Of a DNA stretch of 64,000 bases, positions 24,901 through 39,900 are shown piece by piece. Below the pieces are notes generated by a model. That model saw nothing but the letters and a program-made list of their open reading frames with translations, did not search any database and had not been told where the DNA came from. Every line of letters begins with the position of its first letter. The first letter of the stretch is position 1. This DNA comes from Azorinus chamasolen. Taxonomy: Eukaryota; Mollusca; Bivalvia; Cardiida; Solecurtidae. Both the position numbers and the translations under genes were made by a program. Where the stretch lies: positions 57,412,633 to 57,476,632 of the forward strand of contig OY755240.1 in NCBI GenBank assembly GCA_963576725.1, given 5' to 3'.

Positions 24901-27900
24901 GGTTTTATAAAACTAAAAACAATAACGTATCAATAGTTTGTTGTATTTGTCATCAGTTCAAATGCAAAAAACTCAGGCAGATTTTGTTTGAGTCAAAGTT
25001 TGATATTTATATATTTATAAGTTCTCGGGAATGCAGTTCCTTGATTTTCATTGATCCATGATATTTGTCTGTAGGTAAAACGATGTGAAAAGCTAATACA
25101 TCATATTGAAAATATTGAGAAAAAAAACACTTTCAATTTGCCTTATTTACTTTAACTTTGTAACACAATTACATACCATTTAACTTTGAATGTTTCTTTT
25201 TATCTCAGATACATGTAATATCACACATGCCTTTTCCTGTGGAGATCTTACCTGCATACCGAGGTCCTTGGTGTGTGACCTAATTCCACATTGTGATGAT
25301 AGGAGAGACGAAGACTTTTGCGCAAAAACCTACAGAACATGTTATGAATACTGGAAAGACGGATCTGACAAAAATGTTACATTAACAGGTGAAGACAAAA
25401 GTTGTTGTACGCAGTGCAAACCCTGCTCTGTAGTACTCAATGGCATTGATGCATGCACAGAATAAAAAATCGGCATGGAAATATTATTCATTACTACCGC
25501 TGTGAAACTATGCCTGTCAGATTTCGCTTGACAAGGAATGCTTTTAGTTATGAAACGTAAATACAGCTTTAGCAGGCGCTAGGCGACATGACTAGCGTTG
25601 CACATTTAATAACTGCTCATGAACAGACTAAAAAATAACGCGTTTACAATTGTCTGTTTTCACATTGCTGCTTCTGCTTTCGAAGAACCTCTTTTTTTTT
25701 AAAAGTGATGCTGTATGTATGGAATGCCGATATGCGTTTTTCGAAATGGAATTGTAATACAATGAATAACCCTACATTTACAGCTATAGTACAAAGATAG
25801 ATCCGCTTCTATGGCCACTCTCACTCATTAGCCCCGCCTACTGTAATTGTGTATGATTGTATTATGAAGAATGATTAGAATAGATTTAGAAACAAAGAGT
25901 AAGATTGTACCTTTAGTGAGATCCCTACCAAATGATATTTGGCGACGGGGATTTGATCGTATTCAAATAATAAAGAGCTGTAAAATGGTGAACTTTGTGT
26001 AAGAGCATTGTTCAAGACCTTTTCAAAGCGGACATTTCAAGACCCATGTGGACATATTCAAGACCTTTGTGAAAAAGGAATGACATGTTACAAATATTGA
26101 AATAACTTTATTCTTTCAAGATGGCATCTAAATTAGATCTGCCAACACCAAAACTATTCAACGTGCTGGGACAGAACACAAATTACATGAACAGATTTGA
26201 GTATTATATAGCTGCCAGTGGTGTTACAAAAGATGAACAGGAACGGACTCTCTTACATCATCTTGCAGGTGAAGAAGTTAAAGACATCTACGAAACGTTT
26301 TGTGGATGTAGGCAATACTTACAGGGACACTACAGACAAAATCATAGAATACTTTCAGCCAGCCAAAGAAAAATGTCTCATATGAACGTCACATGTTTAG
26401 ACTGGTATGTGAAGAAAGCGAGGAACAGTTGACAATTTTATTGTAAGACTGAAAAAAGTAGCTATTACATGTGAATGTCCGGTTGGATAGGTTGACGATA
26501 TGATCCGTGATCAAATAGTCGAAAAATGCAAATCAAAAGAACTGACAAAAGGATTACTAAGTAAAGATTACCAGACTTTAGACACAATACAAAAAATTGC
26601 CAGATCATCTGAGTAAGCTTCACTCCATGTTTCGAAAATGACAGAGACAACCCATGAGAAGAGTCACTTTCAATTTGACGAACCATGCAGAACAGAAGAG
26701 GTACATCAACTGAGACGAAACCAGAATATATCATCAACACGAAAGCAGTACCAGCCAATAACCATGCCGAGATCAGCACCAAAAGCGGCGAAGTTCAAAA
26801 GTTGATTCCAGTGCAGAGGAAAAGGACATACAGGACATGAGTGTCGGAAGTCGCGCCATATCGTTTGTCATGAATGTTAAAAACGTGGTCACTATGCACA
26901 TACTCGTATGTGTAACTCTAGGAAAAGTGAAGTACGTTATATTTCAAATCAAAATTCGCGCGGTAGTGGTGATGATGAATTAGTATTTGGAATTGAAGCT
27001 TAACAGGGATGTCGCAATAAGTTTGAGGTTAGAACGTCAGTGAACCGGTTTAAACCCTCAGTGGTGCTTTTGCCACTGACCTTTCCAAGACGATACTCTC
27101 TTGGTCACCATTGCTTTTGTGTTTGTTTGGTGTTTGTGTCTTTGTGCATGTTTTCGTGTTTGTAATTGTTTTCCCGCGTGGGTGTGTGTGTTGCTTGCTT
27201 TCTGTCGGTGTATTGGTGGTGGTTGCGTTTTGTGTGTCTTTCCTGTTTGACTTTACTACTTTTTCAATGACATTGAACATCGAAAAATGTATTTAGCCAG
27301 ACCTCCATTACATTTATGGGATACCAGCTTATACCTGAGGAACTACTACCACAAGACGAAAAGCCACAGCAGTGCCACAAACAAAGCCCCCGACATCAGT
27401 GAAAGAAGTAAACACTTTCTTGGGACTGGTGAATTACTTGTCAAAAATTAATTCCCAATTTTGGAACAATCTCAGAACGAATCAGAAAACTGACTAGCAG
27501 AAATCAAGAGTTTACCTGGGGAGTTGATCAACAACATTCATTTCAAAGGAGATTCATCGAGTTGATCATTAGTGTATCTGTTATGGCATATTACAACCCA
27601 AACGCCGAAACAACTGTGACAGTTGATGGAAGTCCTGATGGACTTGGAGCCATTCTATCACAAAACAAACAAATGGACGACTTTGCTAGCAGGAAACTTA
27701 ATATAGTAGAGAGGCGCTACAGTCAGATTGAAAGAGAATGTCTTACAGTTACCTTGGGTGTGGAAAAATTTGGTGTGTACCTTTACGGATTACATTTCAA
27801 TGTAATTACTGACCACAAACCACCTGTGAACAGTTACAAACCAAACCATAACCCTCCAGCCAGAATTCAACGCATGCTACTTAAACTGCAGAGCTACAAA

Positions 27901-30900
27901 TTCAAGATTGAATACCGGCCTGACAATCTAAGTGCTGCTGATGTGCTGTCGAGATCACCCATTCACCAGTGTGAAAACCAAATTTCACACCAAACAGAGG
28001 AATACATTAATTATGTCTGCCATAACCATGAGTCATGTGTCATGACCTTAAATTAATTAGATAAGGAGTCAGCTACACAGGAGTTAATTCGCTGGATCAA
28101 GCATGAAAAAATGGCCAATGAGCAGTAAAATAAACGATTCAATGCGAGATCAGAGCTGTCTGTGCAAAACAATATAGTACTGCGTGGGACACGTATAGTT
28201 ATACTTGAGAAACTACTACGAGCAAGAGCATAACAACTAGCCCATGGATCATACCAAGGTGTCGTAAAAACAAAGCAGATATCAAGGGAGAAAGTTTATT
28301 CGCCAGGAATGGACAAAGATGTTGAGCAAATGATCAAGACATGCTATGAGTGTCAGTTACACTCAAACCCTGTCACACCACAGGCACGCATTGCATAATT
28401 ACCAAGAAAACCATGGGACCCTGTCGGTATGGATTTGACTGGACCTTGTCAGTGAGGGGAATACTTGCTGGTTGTCATTGACACCTTTCAAGATTTCTAG
28501 AAGTGGAACGTATCAAATCAACAACCTCAATATCAATCATTCAAAAGTTAATAAAAATATTTTTAGTGATTGGCCTTTCCTCAGAAATCACATCTGAAAA
28601 TACGCCAAATTTGATTTCAGATGAAATGCAAAATTTATTTTTCAAAAATGGCATAAAACAGACATGCACATTTGTTTTTGCATAGAGCTAACGGTTAAGT
28701 TAGCAACAAAATATTAGGCAAATTCATCAAAACTGCTGCTCCCGCTCGCACAAATTGGAAAGTTCAGTAACAAAAGTTCTTACTCAGTTATCCTAATACA
28801 CCACATGCTACTATTGGACATACATACGCAGAAGTCTTATTTAATAGAAAGCTTAGGAATATAATGCCAAATTTTCTGAAGAAAGGACAAATTAGTTACT
28901 TTCAAAAACGTGACGAAGAACAAAAAGAAAAAAGAAAGAAAAATAATGCAGATAGACGCATGAGTACAAAGAACCTAGTTATTGTCTACTTTCAGTTCGA
29001 AGGATCGCTCAGCCGACTGTACATTTACTCCCCTGGTCATTGGATCATTCGCCTACAACATTGAGCACTGCTTACATATGGCCCAATCATACAGCCGCAG
29101 TACCGGCTAGTGACCATCATAGTTACCCATTTTAACCTCTGAGTGGAGAGAAGGTGCGGGTGGGAGACGCTGGAAAGTGTCTCTGAAATTTCCGGAGGGA
29201 CCGGGATATAAACACCGGACTTCTGAATTGGTAGTAAAGCGTGTTACCACTAGATCACCGCACACGACGAGTTTTGGACTATTAACTATGAAAAAATGTG
29301 CTAATTCTGAAAAGGATTAGAGGAAAAGTTGACTCAAAATGGGAGGGAGACGTACACACAATTATCGGACAGACAGGTCATCAGATTAAACTAAAATATC
29401 TCCGTGGCCATGTGTTGTACAGACGTGCCTCGCATGTGAGGACATTTGATTGCAGTTATAAGGGAATAAATGAGCAAAACCTTTGAACTGACATTGATTT
29501 GTGATCATGACATTCTGATTACTTGGATATAAGTAGGTGCTATTTTCATTAGGATATTTATGTTTGTTCAAATGGTCCAGAACTTAAACACTATCATTAG
29601 AAGACTTTTGAAATTAGTTGCTAAAAGTATCATATGACAGAGCTGAACTTTCTTGAACTTTGCAGTGAGTAGTGGCTGTCAACTGTCTTTCAAATTTCAA
29701 TGAAAGAAGGGATGTAATGTATATAGTTGTAGCACTCAGATAGCTCCGCCTCTATGGTCACTCTCGCTGACTAACTGATAAGTCCCACTTACTGTCAATG
29801 TGTATGAATGTATTATGAAGAATAATTAGAACTGATTTAGTAACCAAAGAGTAAGCTTGTACCCTATCAAAGGTTATTTCAATATCAACGAACGAAATAA
29901 TGAAATCATCAATATTAATGAGCCGAATTATTTTAAACCATAATTAACAGAGGAATGTTTGACTGTGAGCCGTCGTCTGAACTGGGTCTACTCTGTTTGC
30001 AAATGCGTGAAAATGTGCCGTTATGAAGGAAACGGTTGATGTGCGGAAATTGAGTATATACGACATTTGCAAACAGTGTGGACCCAAACCACATAACGAT
30101 CAGGATCCGAACTGTTTGCCATAATATTCATTTTCTTAAGGGAAAAATATTGATACACGTTTTGTTTAATCTATATTCAGAAAAGAAGATCCCAGTTCTA
30201 CTTGTTCAGCAGTTCAAGGGTCAATATTATGTGATAAAAATCTTGCAGGTTTAAGTTCTCTCGCAATATTGAAACATTCTGATTTTTTTTATGATCGGCA
30301 ATAACATGTCTGTTTTCGTGTTGCTTGACCGACAGACACTGTTTCAGCATGATAAACATAGCTAATGTCGAATACAGATTGGGCAGTTAAGAGCACTGCT
30401 TCAGTACAGTAAACCCTCACTAAACCTAACGGTAAATTTAGCATCAATATCGGTCTTTGAGACAGATGGCAGCCTATTGCAGGGTAAAAGTCATCCAGAA
30501 ATCTCCTCATAGGAGCTTTTTGTATGACTTTCATCTTGCATTAAGTAGTCATCTGCCTAAACGTATATTAATTATTCTCTTCTAGCACTCCGGTTTAGAG
30601 TGGGTTGCTGTTCGGGCGAGTGTTTGTTCTGTATGTGGTATTTCCTGCATGACTCATTTTTGTACTTGTACTAGTAACTTGCTTATTCTAGAGCTGAAAA
30701 TAAAATGGTTTTATAATGCTGACTTTTCTTTGACAGACTTAATATTTTCCGTCGAGTGCCAAATTGTTTGGATCGATTCTTATGCCTACGGAATAACATC
30801 TTTCCTGGACTTTCTGGTGCTATATAATTCAGCGTCTGGCAATCACTTCTTTGCCGACATCGATGCAAGTTCGTTCAGACGTCATGGTCAGATGTGTACA

Positions 30901-33900
30901 CTTCAGGTAAATGTATGCAAATGTCGAACTAAATGTAAGGCTAATATTAATATTTTATTAGATACGAAACAGTAAACAAGTACAATGAATGTGCTGAAGA
31001 GGTCAAGTGATTACAGTTGTTGACATACCACCACTAAGTCTATCCTAGCTTTGCGTTCGAATCTCACACGGACGGGCACTTTGTTATAAGTGGAAGCACC
31101 ACCAGTTGACTTGGGGTAGATCGATTGTTTTACTCATAATGTATGTTTGCATTGCCTGAAACAGTAATAGCTGTTTTAAGAGCAAATGAACATCGAGTGT
31201 AGAACATGTCAATATTATTCCATAAATAAACACAGCATACCATACCTTTATTAAGCACACATAAAGAAGGTGCGTACCTAATTAATAATATCGCCATTTC
31301 TCTACCAACTTCTTCGAGAGACGATTCTAAAGGGTGGTCACCGTATAGGGTTTGGTTAAGATAAAATTAGTTTCTTGAAAATGTTTAAATTTACGCCTCT
31401 TATCTAGGGCTCTGATACATAGTTACAGAATTCTTACTAAGTTAGTATTCCAATTTGTTGTTAGCCGTGCCATTTATCCATTTGTTATTACATTGTATAC
31501 GTTTCACTTATGAAGAAATCCGGATGCATACAAAAAAGGTGTATACGTTTATTATGAGCGTATACAACAACGCATTAGGAACCTTCGAATTATATGTATG
31601 CAACAACGTATAAGGAATACAAGGAATTCAGAGATGACCAAAACTCAAAGGATTGTCCAACCAGCAGTAACAACACATATGGACAATTGTAAAGACTAAT
31701 CCTATTTTACCTTTTACACTGAACTGCAAAGGTTTATCACGTTATTGATATAACCTACTTTAGACACCCGATCATGCGTTCGAAGTTTTGCAAAGTTAGA
31801 TTGTTTTCATGTGTGATTGAGCTGAAACGTTCATGATACTAACGTCTAAAGAGCAACCAAATGACACCCATTATGCTGATATCACTTCAAGCACATACTA
31901 GTATCTTCATAGGTTGAGCGCTAAGCTAGAGCACCCTGGTATCGGCATCGTGAAAGACAGTTGCATGATCTGGCAAGGGATAACACTCACAAACTAAGTA
32001 CCCTCAGATGAACGGGCCATTAAGGTTGTTGCAGTTAATAGAAATAAAGGGAAACTTTGGACAACGGGCATTTTTACAATGTAACGTAATCAGAAGTCTA
32101 AATATACTACGGATATTTTGATACATAGTTACATTATTCTTACTAAGACAGTATTGCAATCTGTCTGTAATTAGCCTGCCATTTATAGATGTGTTATCAC
32201 ATTTTACACCGTTCACTTATGAAAAAATAGGAGACTATTACAAAACAGTTTATCCGTGTATACTATGTGCGTATACAACAATGAGGAACCTTCGAATCCT
32301 CTGTTTATTTATGCTGGGCAACTTCATTGTATAAAATGATCACATGCCAGTTTAATTTAGCCCCTTACTACATGAATATAAATGTAAGAAATAATGTTAT
32401 CAGGAATATTAACTAGATTGATTTTATAATGTCTAATGAAAACAAACGGTTTGGCTATGATAGAAATTGTACAATCAGATCTATATAATCCATGCGCAAA
32501 CATAACAGGCCCTGATCAGAAGGATCCTACAGGATCCGTCTTATCTGGGTCTGCTCTGTTTACAAAGGCATAGAAGACGTATTTATGGAGTAAAGGGATA
32601 GGCATTTGCATTAGCACAAACATCTCTTTCTGTAGAACAATTATATCACCAGAAACACCCTGATTATTTCTTTAGAAATCAGAGCAATGCAATATCATTT
32701 AACCGAAATCGCATCGTACATGGACCCGACGTACAATGGATATTTACCATGGGGCAACTTCTTTGGATACATAATCACATGCTAGCAAACTTTAAGTAGT
32801 TCAAGAACCACAAAGAACAGTTAAATCAGCAGCAAAAACAACGACATTCCTTCATGTAGATTTCAGAGCAATGCAAATACCATTTAACCGAAATCGCATC
32901 GTACATAGACCCGACGTACAATGGAAGTTACAGATTTTGTAAACCGAGGAGAGTTCAGATATTTACCAATGGGTAAGTAAAACATATATAACATACATTA
33001 GAACCTGTCTTAAGCGGTCCGCATTTATTGAAAACGGGGTCTTAAAAAGCAGATGGTTTCTTAATGCAGGGCAACGGTAATGCAGAAAGCTCATATAGGT
33101 GCTTTCTGTAATACCTTTGACCTGCATTAAGCTACCAACTGCTTTACATACCCATTAATTATAGCTCTTTGCGATGATCGCCTAAGACAGGTTATGCTGT
33201 ACATGAGTCCAGTAGGGCTACATTATAATCTGTATGAAGTACAGGAATTTACATTTAAGATTTATCAAGGTAACACATTATTTAATCGACCTTACTAAGT
33301 TTATTACCACCCCTGCCAAGGAGAACCTTTAAGGTAATTATTGGTCATTTTATCCGACACCGCCCGTCATCATACTGCATCAACAATATCTTCTCCAACA
33401 GCGTCTCCAAATGACTACGCCATTTCGACTCAAAAGTGATCTTTCGGTGGCCCACTTTCCAATATGCCTTCAAATATAAGCCTTATATAATTCGGATTGT
33501 TCTGGCTTCTATTTAGAAACCCCTTTAAACACTGTCGTTTATTTTACATATTTATTACTTTATAGGCCCTTTCTTAGATTCCTTTATTATCTTTGCTATT
33601 CTAAATCTTGATGGAGTGTTTTACCTTATATGAAAACATCCTAGCGAGACCCTTTCCAAGATTGCTACTGTACCAACAAGGTTGTTAGCTGGCGGCGCAT
33701 TTCTCTTACTATACATGCCTTTGGAGAAACATTTCAAAACTCTTGTCAGAATCCAGTGTCCCAGTTTCAAAGTAATTTCCCAGACAAGTTTATTATGTGG
33801 CATTCAAGAAATGAGGTTTCTATCCTGAAAAAAAATGTCTGCTAGTGGGTGAGGCAAATTGTTCCATATTCAGTTTTAGTGCAAATATGTGTGAACGGTA

Positions 33901-36900
33901 ATCAGGTGAGCGATACAGAGCCATCATGACCATTTTTGTGTCCTGGAAAAAGGTAAGCAAGTCTATAAAGCTAGTTCTCAATACAACCAAGTCTGCACTT
34001 TCCTCTTTTCGCATAGCTACTTTTGCTCTCGAAAGCTCTCGAAGGATTTCCTACTTTCAGACTTGAAAGGGCACGGTGAGAATTTAAAGGTTTACATTGT
34101 GTTATCCCTGCTTAAATAGTTTAACCATATATATATATATTGCTTATGAAACATTATTTCAAATTATATACAGCCACTAGCCGTCCAGCAAGTGTATCAC
34201 GTGGCAGTACCGTAAAAAGACTCATTGGAATATTCGATATATTTCTAGCCCCCTTTTCATATTTTAAGCCCCGTCGATCTATATAAGGTATACTGTATAT
34301 TTTATTTCTGTCCAACACAGGTTAATTGGGAATAACTTTTCTGTCATAATTCACAAACGTTCTGAAATTAGGAAATCCTTCGGAATCAAAAGCAGCAGAA
34401 CTTGCTGACTCGGTTATATTGTCGGTTGTTCATGAGCAATTGTACAAAATGCTATCCTACTCAACGCCCCTATCACCGGCAGTATTCAATTACTCATTTA
34501 TTCATTTACTAATAACATCGAAACTAATGATCCCGAAGGACCGGAACATATAACAACACTGACAATGAAGTAGGGGGCGACCTTTTATGGCCGCAACGCG
34601 ATCACTTAACATCTGCTGTTGTGAAGTCCGCTCAAAGGCTTATCGTATTCTACTTATTATAATGAAGCATGCGTCTTTCAACTCTGCTATATATCTTGTG
34701 ATATATTCCAGAGTCGAGTTACGGGACAGAAAACTAAGAGTCTTTCAATTTACTTTTGAGAGAAATGAGAGTGTTTGAAAAAAAAGGCTATTACTCATGG
34801 GTGAACACAAATCCAAGTTTACATCAAACGTAGGCATCAACTGTGATACCTATATTGGATTCACCTGGTCCAACAGAGGAATCATAACCGTGTACTTAAT
34901 GTTTTACTCAACAATGTACGATAAGGTCATATTGAAACATTTATAGCTTTGCGATTTTACGATACGCATTTAGACACTATGGTTAAACGTATAGAATTAT
35001 AAACTTTAATTTTCTACACCCTCTCTGGTTTGAGTGAATTTTTATGTGATCTATATTGTAGATACACCTTTTGGACGCATGACGCCCTTGACACCCTGCG
35101 TATTTTGACAATTCGTTTGGAAAATACTTCTGTAACTATACAGCGTCTCCGTGATGTACATATAGACTTTGAAACTAGCGTGTTCACGAACATCAGTACT
35201 ACAGTAGGGCCTGTGATCTGTACAGCAGGTGAGCAGTAAACTAATGCGTTTACGAACATATAAATACTACACGGCATGTGATCTATACAACAGGTGAACA
35301 TTAAACTGGTGTGTTATAATTTTTGTGAAACATTGGAATTAACATGTAAGCTTTATTAAGATAACCCATATGTGAAATTGATATAACTAACTATATAACC
35401 TCCCCTGGAACGAAGCGCCAAGGTGTACCTTTAATATGCGTCACCGCCTATCGGCCGACTGTGTCAACTATATTTTTAAACACATTATCCTCCAAATAAC
35501 TAAGCCAGTTCGACTCAAACTTCATAAAAGTGATATATCGGTAAAGTATTATACGGATTACTGAACACCCAACTAAAACCAGTTGAAGTCAACATGGGCA
35601 TGGTTAAATCTACATTTTTTCACTGTATTCATGCCTCTTAATATATACACAACAAAATAATTTAAGGGTCACTGGTCAGTTTCCCATAGGGCTCAGTGTA
35701 TTCACTACACAACTTTGGTACTTCGTATCTTTAACCAATGTCGCTTAATCCCGACGAAAGTTGCAGGAATTATTGTTAGAGTTTCAATTAACGGGTGCCT
35801 ATGAAAATTATACATACGGGAGTCTTATGAACCTCCGTGGAGAACAAAATGTAAAACGATGTTTTTTCACAGAAAAATGCATAATCTTCAACAGAGTTTT
35901 CCTTGCTTTGGACATAGAAAATCATATCAATATTGGAAATAATGGAACGTTGAAAGGTTTACCAAATTGTTTGACTCACCAAAAACATGTTTATTGGTAT
36001 TCCAGATAAGAGTAAAATGAAATTGATTTTTTGGAGAATTTCAGAAATTCCCAATTTTCGTTTTTTCATTCCATGGATGTCTATAGGACGTTGGCATAAC
36101 CCAATCTCACTGGAATCTGTAGTTTGACATTTTGATAATACTTTCTGTAAATTCTCTTCGGAATTCATTTATGTATATGGAAAATACAGGATGCCAAAGT
36201 TGTGTGGTAATTGTATAAACCCTCTGGGAAAAATTCCACTGACCCTAAAATATTTGTGTTGAGTATATATCGCCGTATATATTGTCAGAAAAAGGCTGAT
36301 TGGCTGTCTGATGACCATATTTTTGCAGATGGTATTAAGATATGAATCATTTAAGACGGTTAATATCTGACATTTCAGAATATCTACTGACAGATATAAA
36401 CTGCGGCGATGGTATGATAGCGTCCGCAGAAAAGAGATGCTTGTATGATTTTAACAGGGCCAGTGTAATTGATGGCTGTCGAAACTTCAGACATCTGGAA
36501 GATTGTGGTAAGAATTGTGTTTCGAGAGGTTGCACTCTTATGATTATATAATGAAAGCATACAATAAAACACCCGCTGAACTGAACTTTAAGTAAAGAAG
36601 AATTTAGTGTTTTATGCAGATGACTTAATGTAGGAAGAAAGTAGAACAAATGTCAGACAGAACATTATATAAATTTCACATCCTATGGAGAGCGACATCA
36701 CGTATTGTCAACTCGATGCTAGTAATGTTCACCGGGGCGTAAGGATGTGATATTAATTTTATTATACCGCACAGCACTATCAATTCCGTCGGCAAAAACG
36801 ATTTATTCAATGACAACAACAAAAGGTTTGAAACAAAATAGCTAAACACTTCTATTTATTGCACGTAAGTACTGGCGGAGTCCTTTTCAATGACAAATCT

Positions 36901-39900
36901 TGACTGATCCTCCTCCGAAATAATCGCATTTATAAAACGCGACATTTCTCAAAAAATATAAACAAACAAAACAAACTGTTAACCCTTCGCTTGCTGAATT
37001 TTAAAACACATTTCTCCTTCTTTACCCATGTCCTGTTGTATAATTACATATATCTTCACTGTGTACACGTATTTCGCTGTGCAATCACTGCTGTGGGCTG
37101 CACTGGTTGCACAATCAATTTGTAAATAGTGCAGACCCTGATGAGACAGCTCCTGCAGGAGCTGTCTCATCTGGGTCTTCACTATTTACAGGTAGGTATA
37201 TTGACGTGAATAGCAAGCGAAGGGGTTCAATTACGTCTGGTTATCAAATTACAAGCGTCAGATGACGTCAGTCGATGATGTCAGTGGATAACGTCACGCA
37301 CACAATTTAATAAGAGCTAACGAATCTAGACGCACTGTTGCCCGCGCGACATAATGTTGCATAACAGTACAAATTGTTTCATGGCAAGTATATGGAAGAT
37401 TTGTATAGCAAAGTCACGTGAGGGATAATAATAGGAAATGACATACGAAAGTCCACAACAACAACAGAAACAGAACAGAAATGCATTAACCCTTTCCTTG
37501 TTCTATGTTTATTACAAATTTTATTACCTACAGAATATTCATGGACAAAATAGTTATAATGAAATATTGGAGGCGGGACATTATAGCCATTTTAGAAACT
37601 AAAGAAACAGATATATCAAATTCCATTAGCAGACAGGGTCTGCAGAGCAGATCCTGATCAGACGGCTCTTATAGGAGCCATCTGATCTAGGTCTACTCTG
37701 TTTGCATATGCGTAAAAACACGTTTATACAAAGGAAAGGGTTAAACAAAACAAAATTCAAACACGCTCATCGAAAGCATGGTACAAGATGAGATCCCTTG
37801 ACATACACAATAGTAAAAGTACAGGTGAGCAATAAAGTGTCATCGTAGCTCTCTTGTTTTATTTAGAGAGCGCCTTGTGTCCCCGTGGATTTTTAAAGTG
37901 TCCATCCAGCTTTTGTGTAGCACAAAGATTCGTGTGTGATGGGAAGAAACAATGCCCAGACGGAGAAGATGAGGAAAACTGTTGTAAGTTAAGTACTGTT
38001 AAAGGACGTGTATAGTATACATTGTTATGTTTTACAAAGATAAGCATTATTCCTTAGAATAAGACATATCGTTATTTCCGTATTTTGGCAGTTCAATATA
38101 ATCGTTTTATTAACAGTAATAATGAGTATATTATTTCATTGAATAAGTTGTTAATGAAATTTGAAACGGATATCAGGTCAGCTAATATGAATGAATGATG
38201 TGTTTTATTAAACGTCTAATTCCTGCAAATATTGTACAGAAGATATTCTGTCTTTTACAGGGTGTGTTGGTGGCAATTGTACTCTTGCATTTGTTTACTA
38301 CGACACACTAAATGAAGACATTAAATCAACCGTTTACAAGTTTGCAAGGCAATTTCATTCCACGGATGTTAAACTATATGCAGTAAACTACATTGATATC
38401 AGCAATAGATTAACGGTCACTGTAAGAGAAATACATCCGTACAACGAGGCTTTCAACTTAGCAAATGAGGAAGGATTTATATCAGACAGTGAACTACTAG
38501 AAACTGAATTAATTAAACTATTTATAAATGAACCTTGTATAACGTTTATTAATCTGGAATTAGAATTGGTCTCAAGACAATTAGCCACGAAGGTACTTTT
38601 GAACACTTCTGTCGACCACGTGTACCACGTACGCGTAGACACTTCAATGCAGCGACGAGCTAATGTGACTGTGACTACGAAGCAGGAAACAAACATCGTC
38701 GTCAAAGGCTTGGACATACTTGGTAGCATCGGTTCAAAGTTATTCCCATCATTATGTAAAGGTAATTTAACTTCCACTTCATTTAAGAACAATTTGACTG
38801 TGTAGTGGGATGGCACAAACACATGTAGGAATGACATTAATGATGTTTGATCTCGAGTTTATTTATCAATAAACATATACAGTAAAACCCCACTAAACCG
38901 GAATTCTGCTTAATGCAGAACAGAGTGAAGGTCATGCAGAAAGCTCCGCTATGAGATTTCTACATGGCATTCACCCTGAATTAAGCTGCCAGCTGTCTCA
39001 AAGACATATATTATATTAATTTTAAGGTCCAGTTTAGACGGGTTTTACTGTATATTAAAATACACCACTAATTGATTTCAAAGTAAACCACAACGCAATA
39101 TAATGTTTACATTCCTAAAAGCTGTAATTAGTCCCCTAACGACAACGCCGAAGGTGACTCTAGGTTTGCACTCCGTCCGTCCGTCCATCTGTCTGTCTGT
39201 CCATCTGTCAGTCTGTCTGTCAGTCAGTGACACTTCTGTTTACCAGACATTTCCTAAAACCTTACAGATATTGATGTGATAATTGGTATGTAGCTTTATT
39301 ATAATGTTTTACAGATCAAGTTTGAATTATGTTACGCTACGTTGATGTTTCAATGAATTACAGCAGTTGGACTTAAAAAATCCGTAAATGTTAGATTTTC
39401 AGCAGTTTCATTCTAAACCCTATCAGATATTAAATTTTATATGCTATGTTGATTTTTCACGGATTTACAGCTATTTGAAATTTTAGGTTTCCCGAATTTT
39501 TTTTCTAACCCTTATAGATATTTTGTATGTAATTATATTATTTTTATTATAATGAGTTACAGATCAAGTTTGGATTTGGTTATGCTACGTTTATTTTTCA
39601 CGGAATTACAGCATGTAGGAGACTGTGGTATTGCTTTCAATGCTCCCATTACTTGATTTATTTGGCAGTATTTTCAGTGCAGAATGTTCCTTTCAATTCC
39701 TCTTCAGATGCTTCTCTGGCAAAGAATGCATGGGATTTTAAATGTGGTTCGTCAAATATGCATATACCTTTAACCCAGACTTGCGATGGGATAAGTCAGT
39801 GTCCACTTAATGATGACGAAGCTTTTTGTGATTTTAAATGTGTTGGGAGATGCTCTTGCAAACCATACGTTGTTGATTGTCAATCGAGTGGAATAGAAGA

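Larger units (their letters stand above)
25753..29866 (+). mobile_element. Degenerate Ty3/Gypsy LTR retrotransposon
   Basis: Two similar LTR-like ends (about 25753-25921 and 29713-29866) bracket gag-like, zinc-knuckle, RNase H and integrase remnants in order. A purine tract GAAAGAAGGGA precedes the 3' LTR. Protease and most RT are gone, replaced by a family B insertion at 27.0 kb. Frames are broken throughout, so it is not autonomous. It sits in the 5.3-kb intron after the LDLa exon. Confidence 0.8.

Noticed and set aside
32683..32815. First exon copy as a mutually exclusive exon
   Set aside because: Donor is destroyed and the frame is shifted; a dead copy is simpler.
35766..36008. Open frame ELLLEFQLTGAYENYTYG... 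after an AG
   Set aside because: Phase 0 does not fit either neighbour (both phase 1) and no donor or domain is seen.
38388..38837. Minus-strand 149-codon ORF
   Set aside because: Lies opposite the well-supported 38261-38761 exon; a shadow frame.
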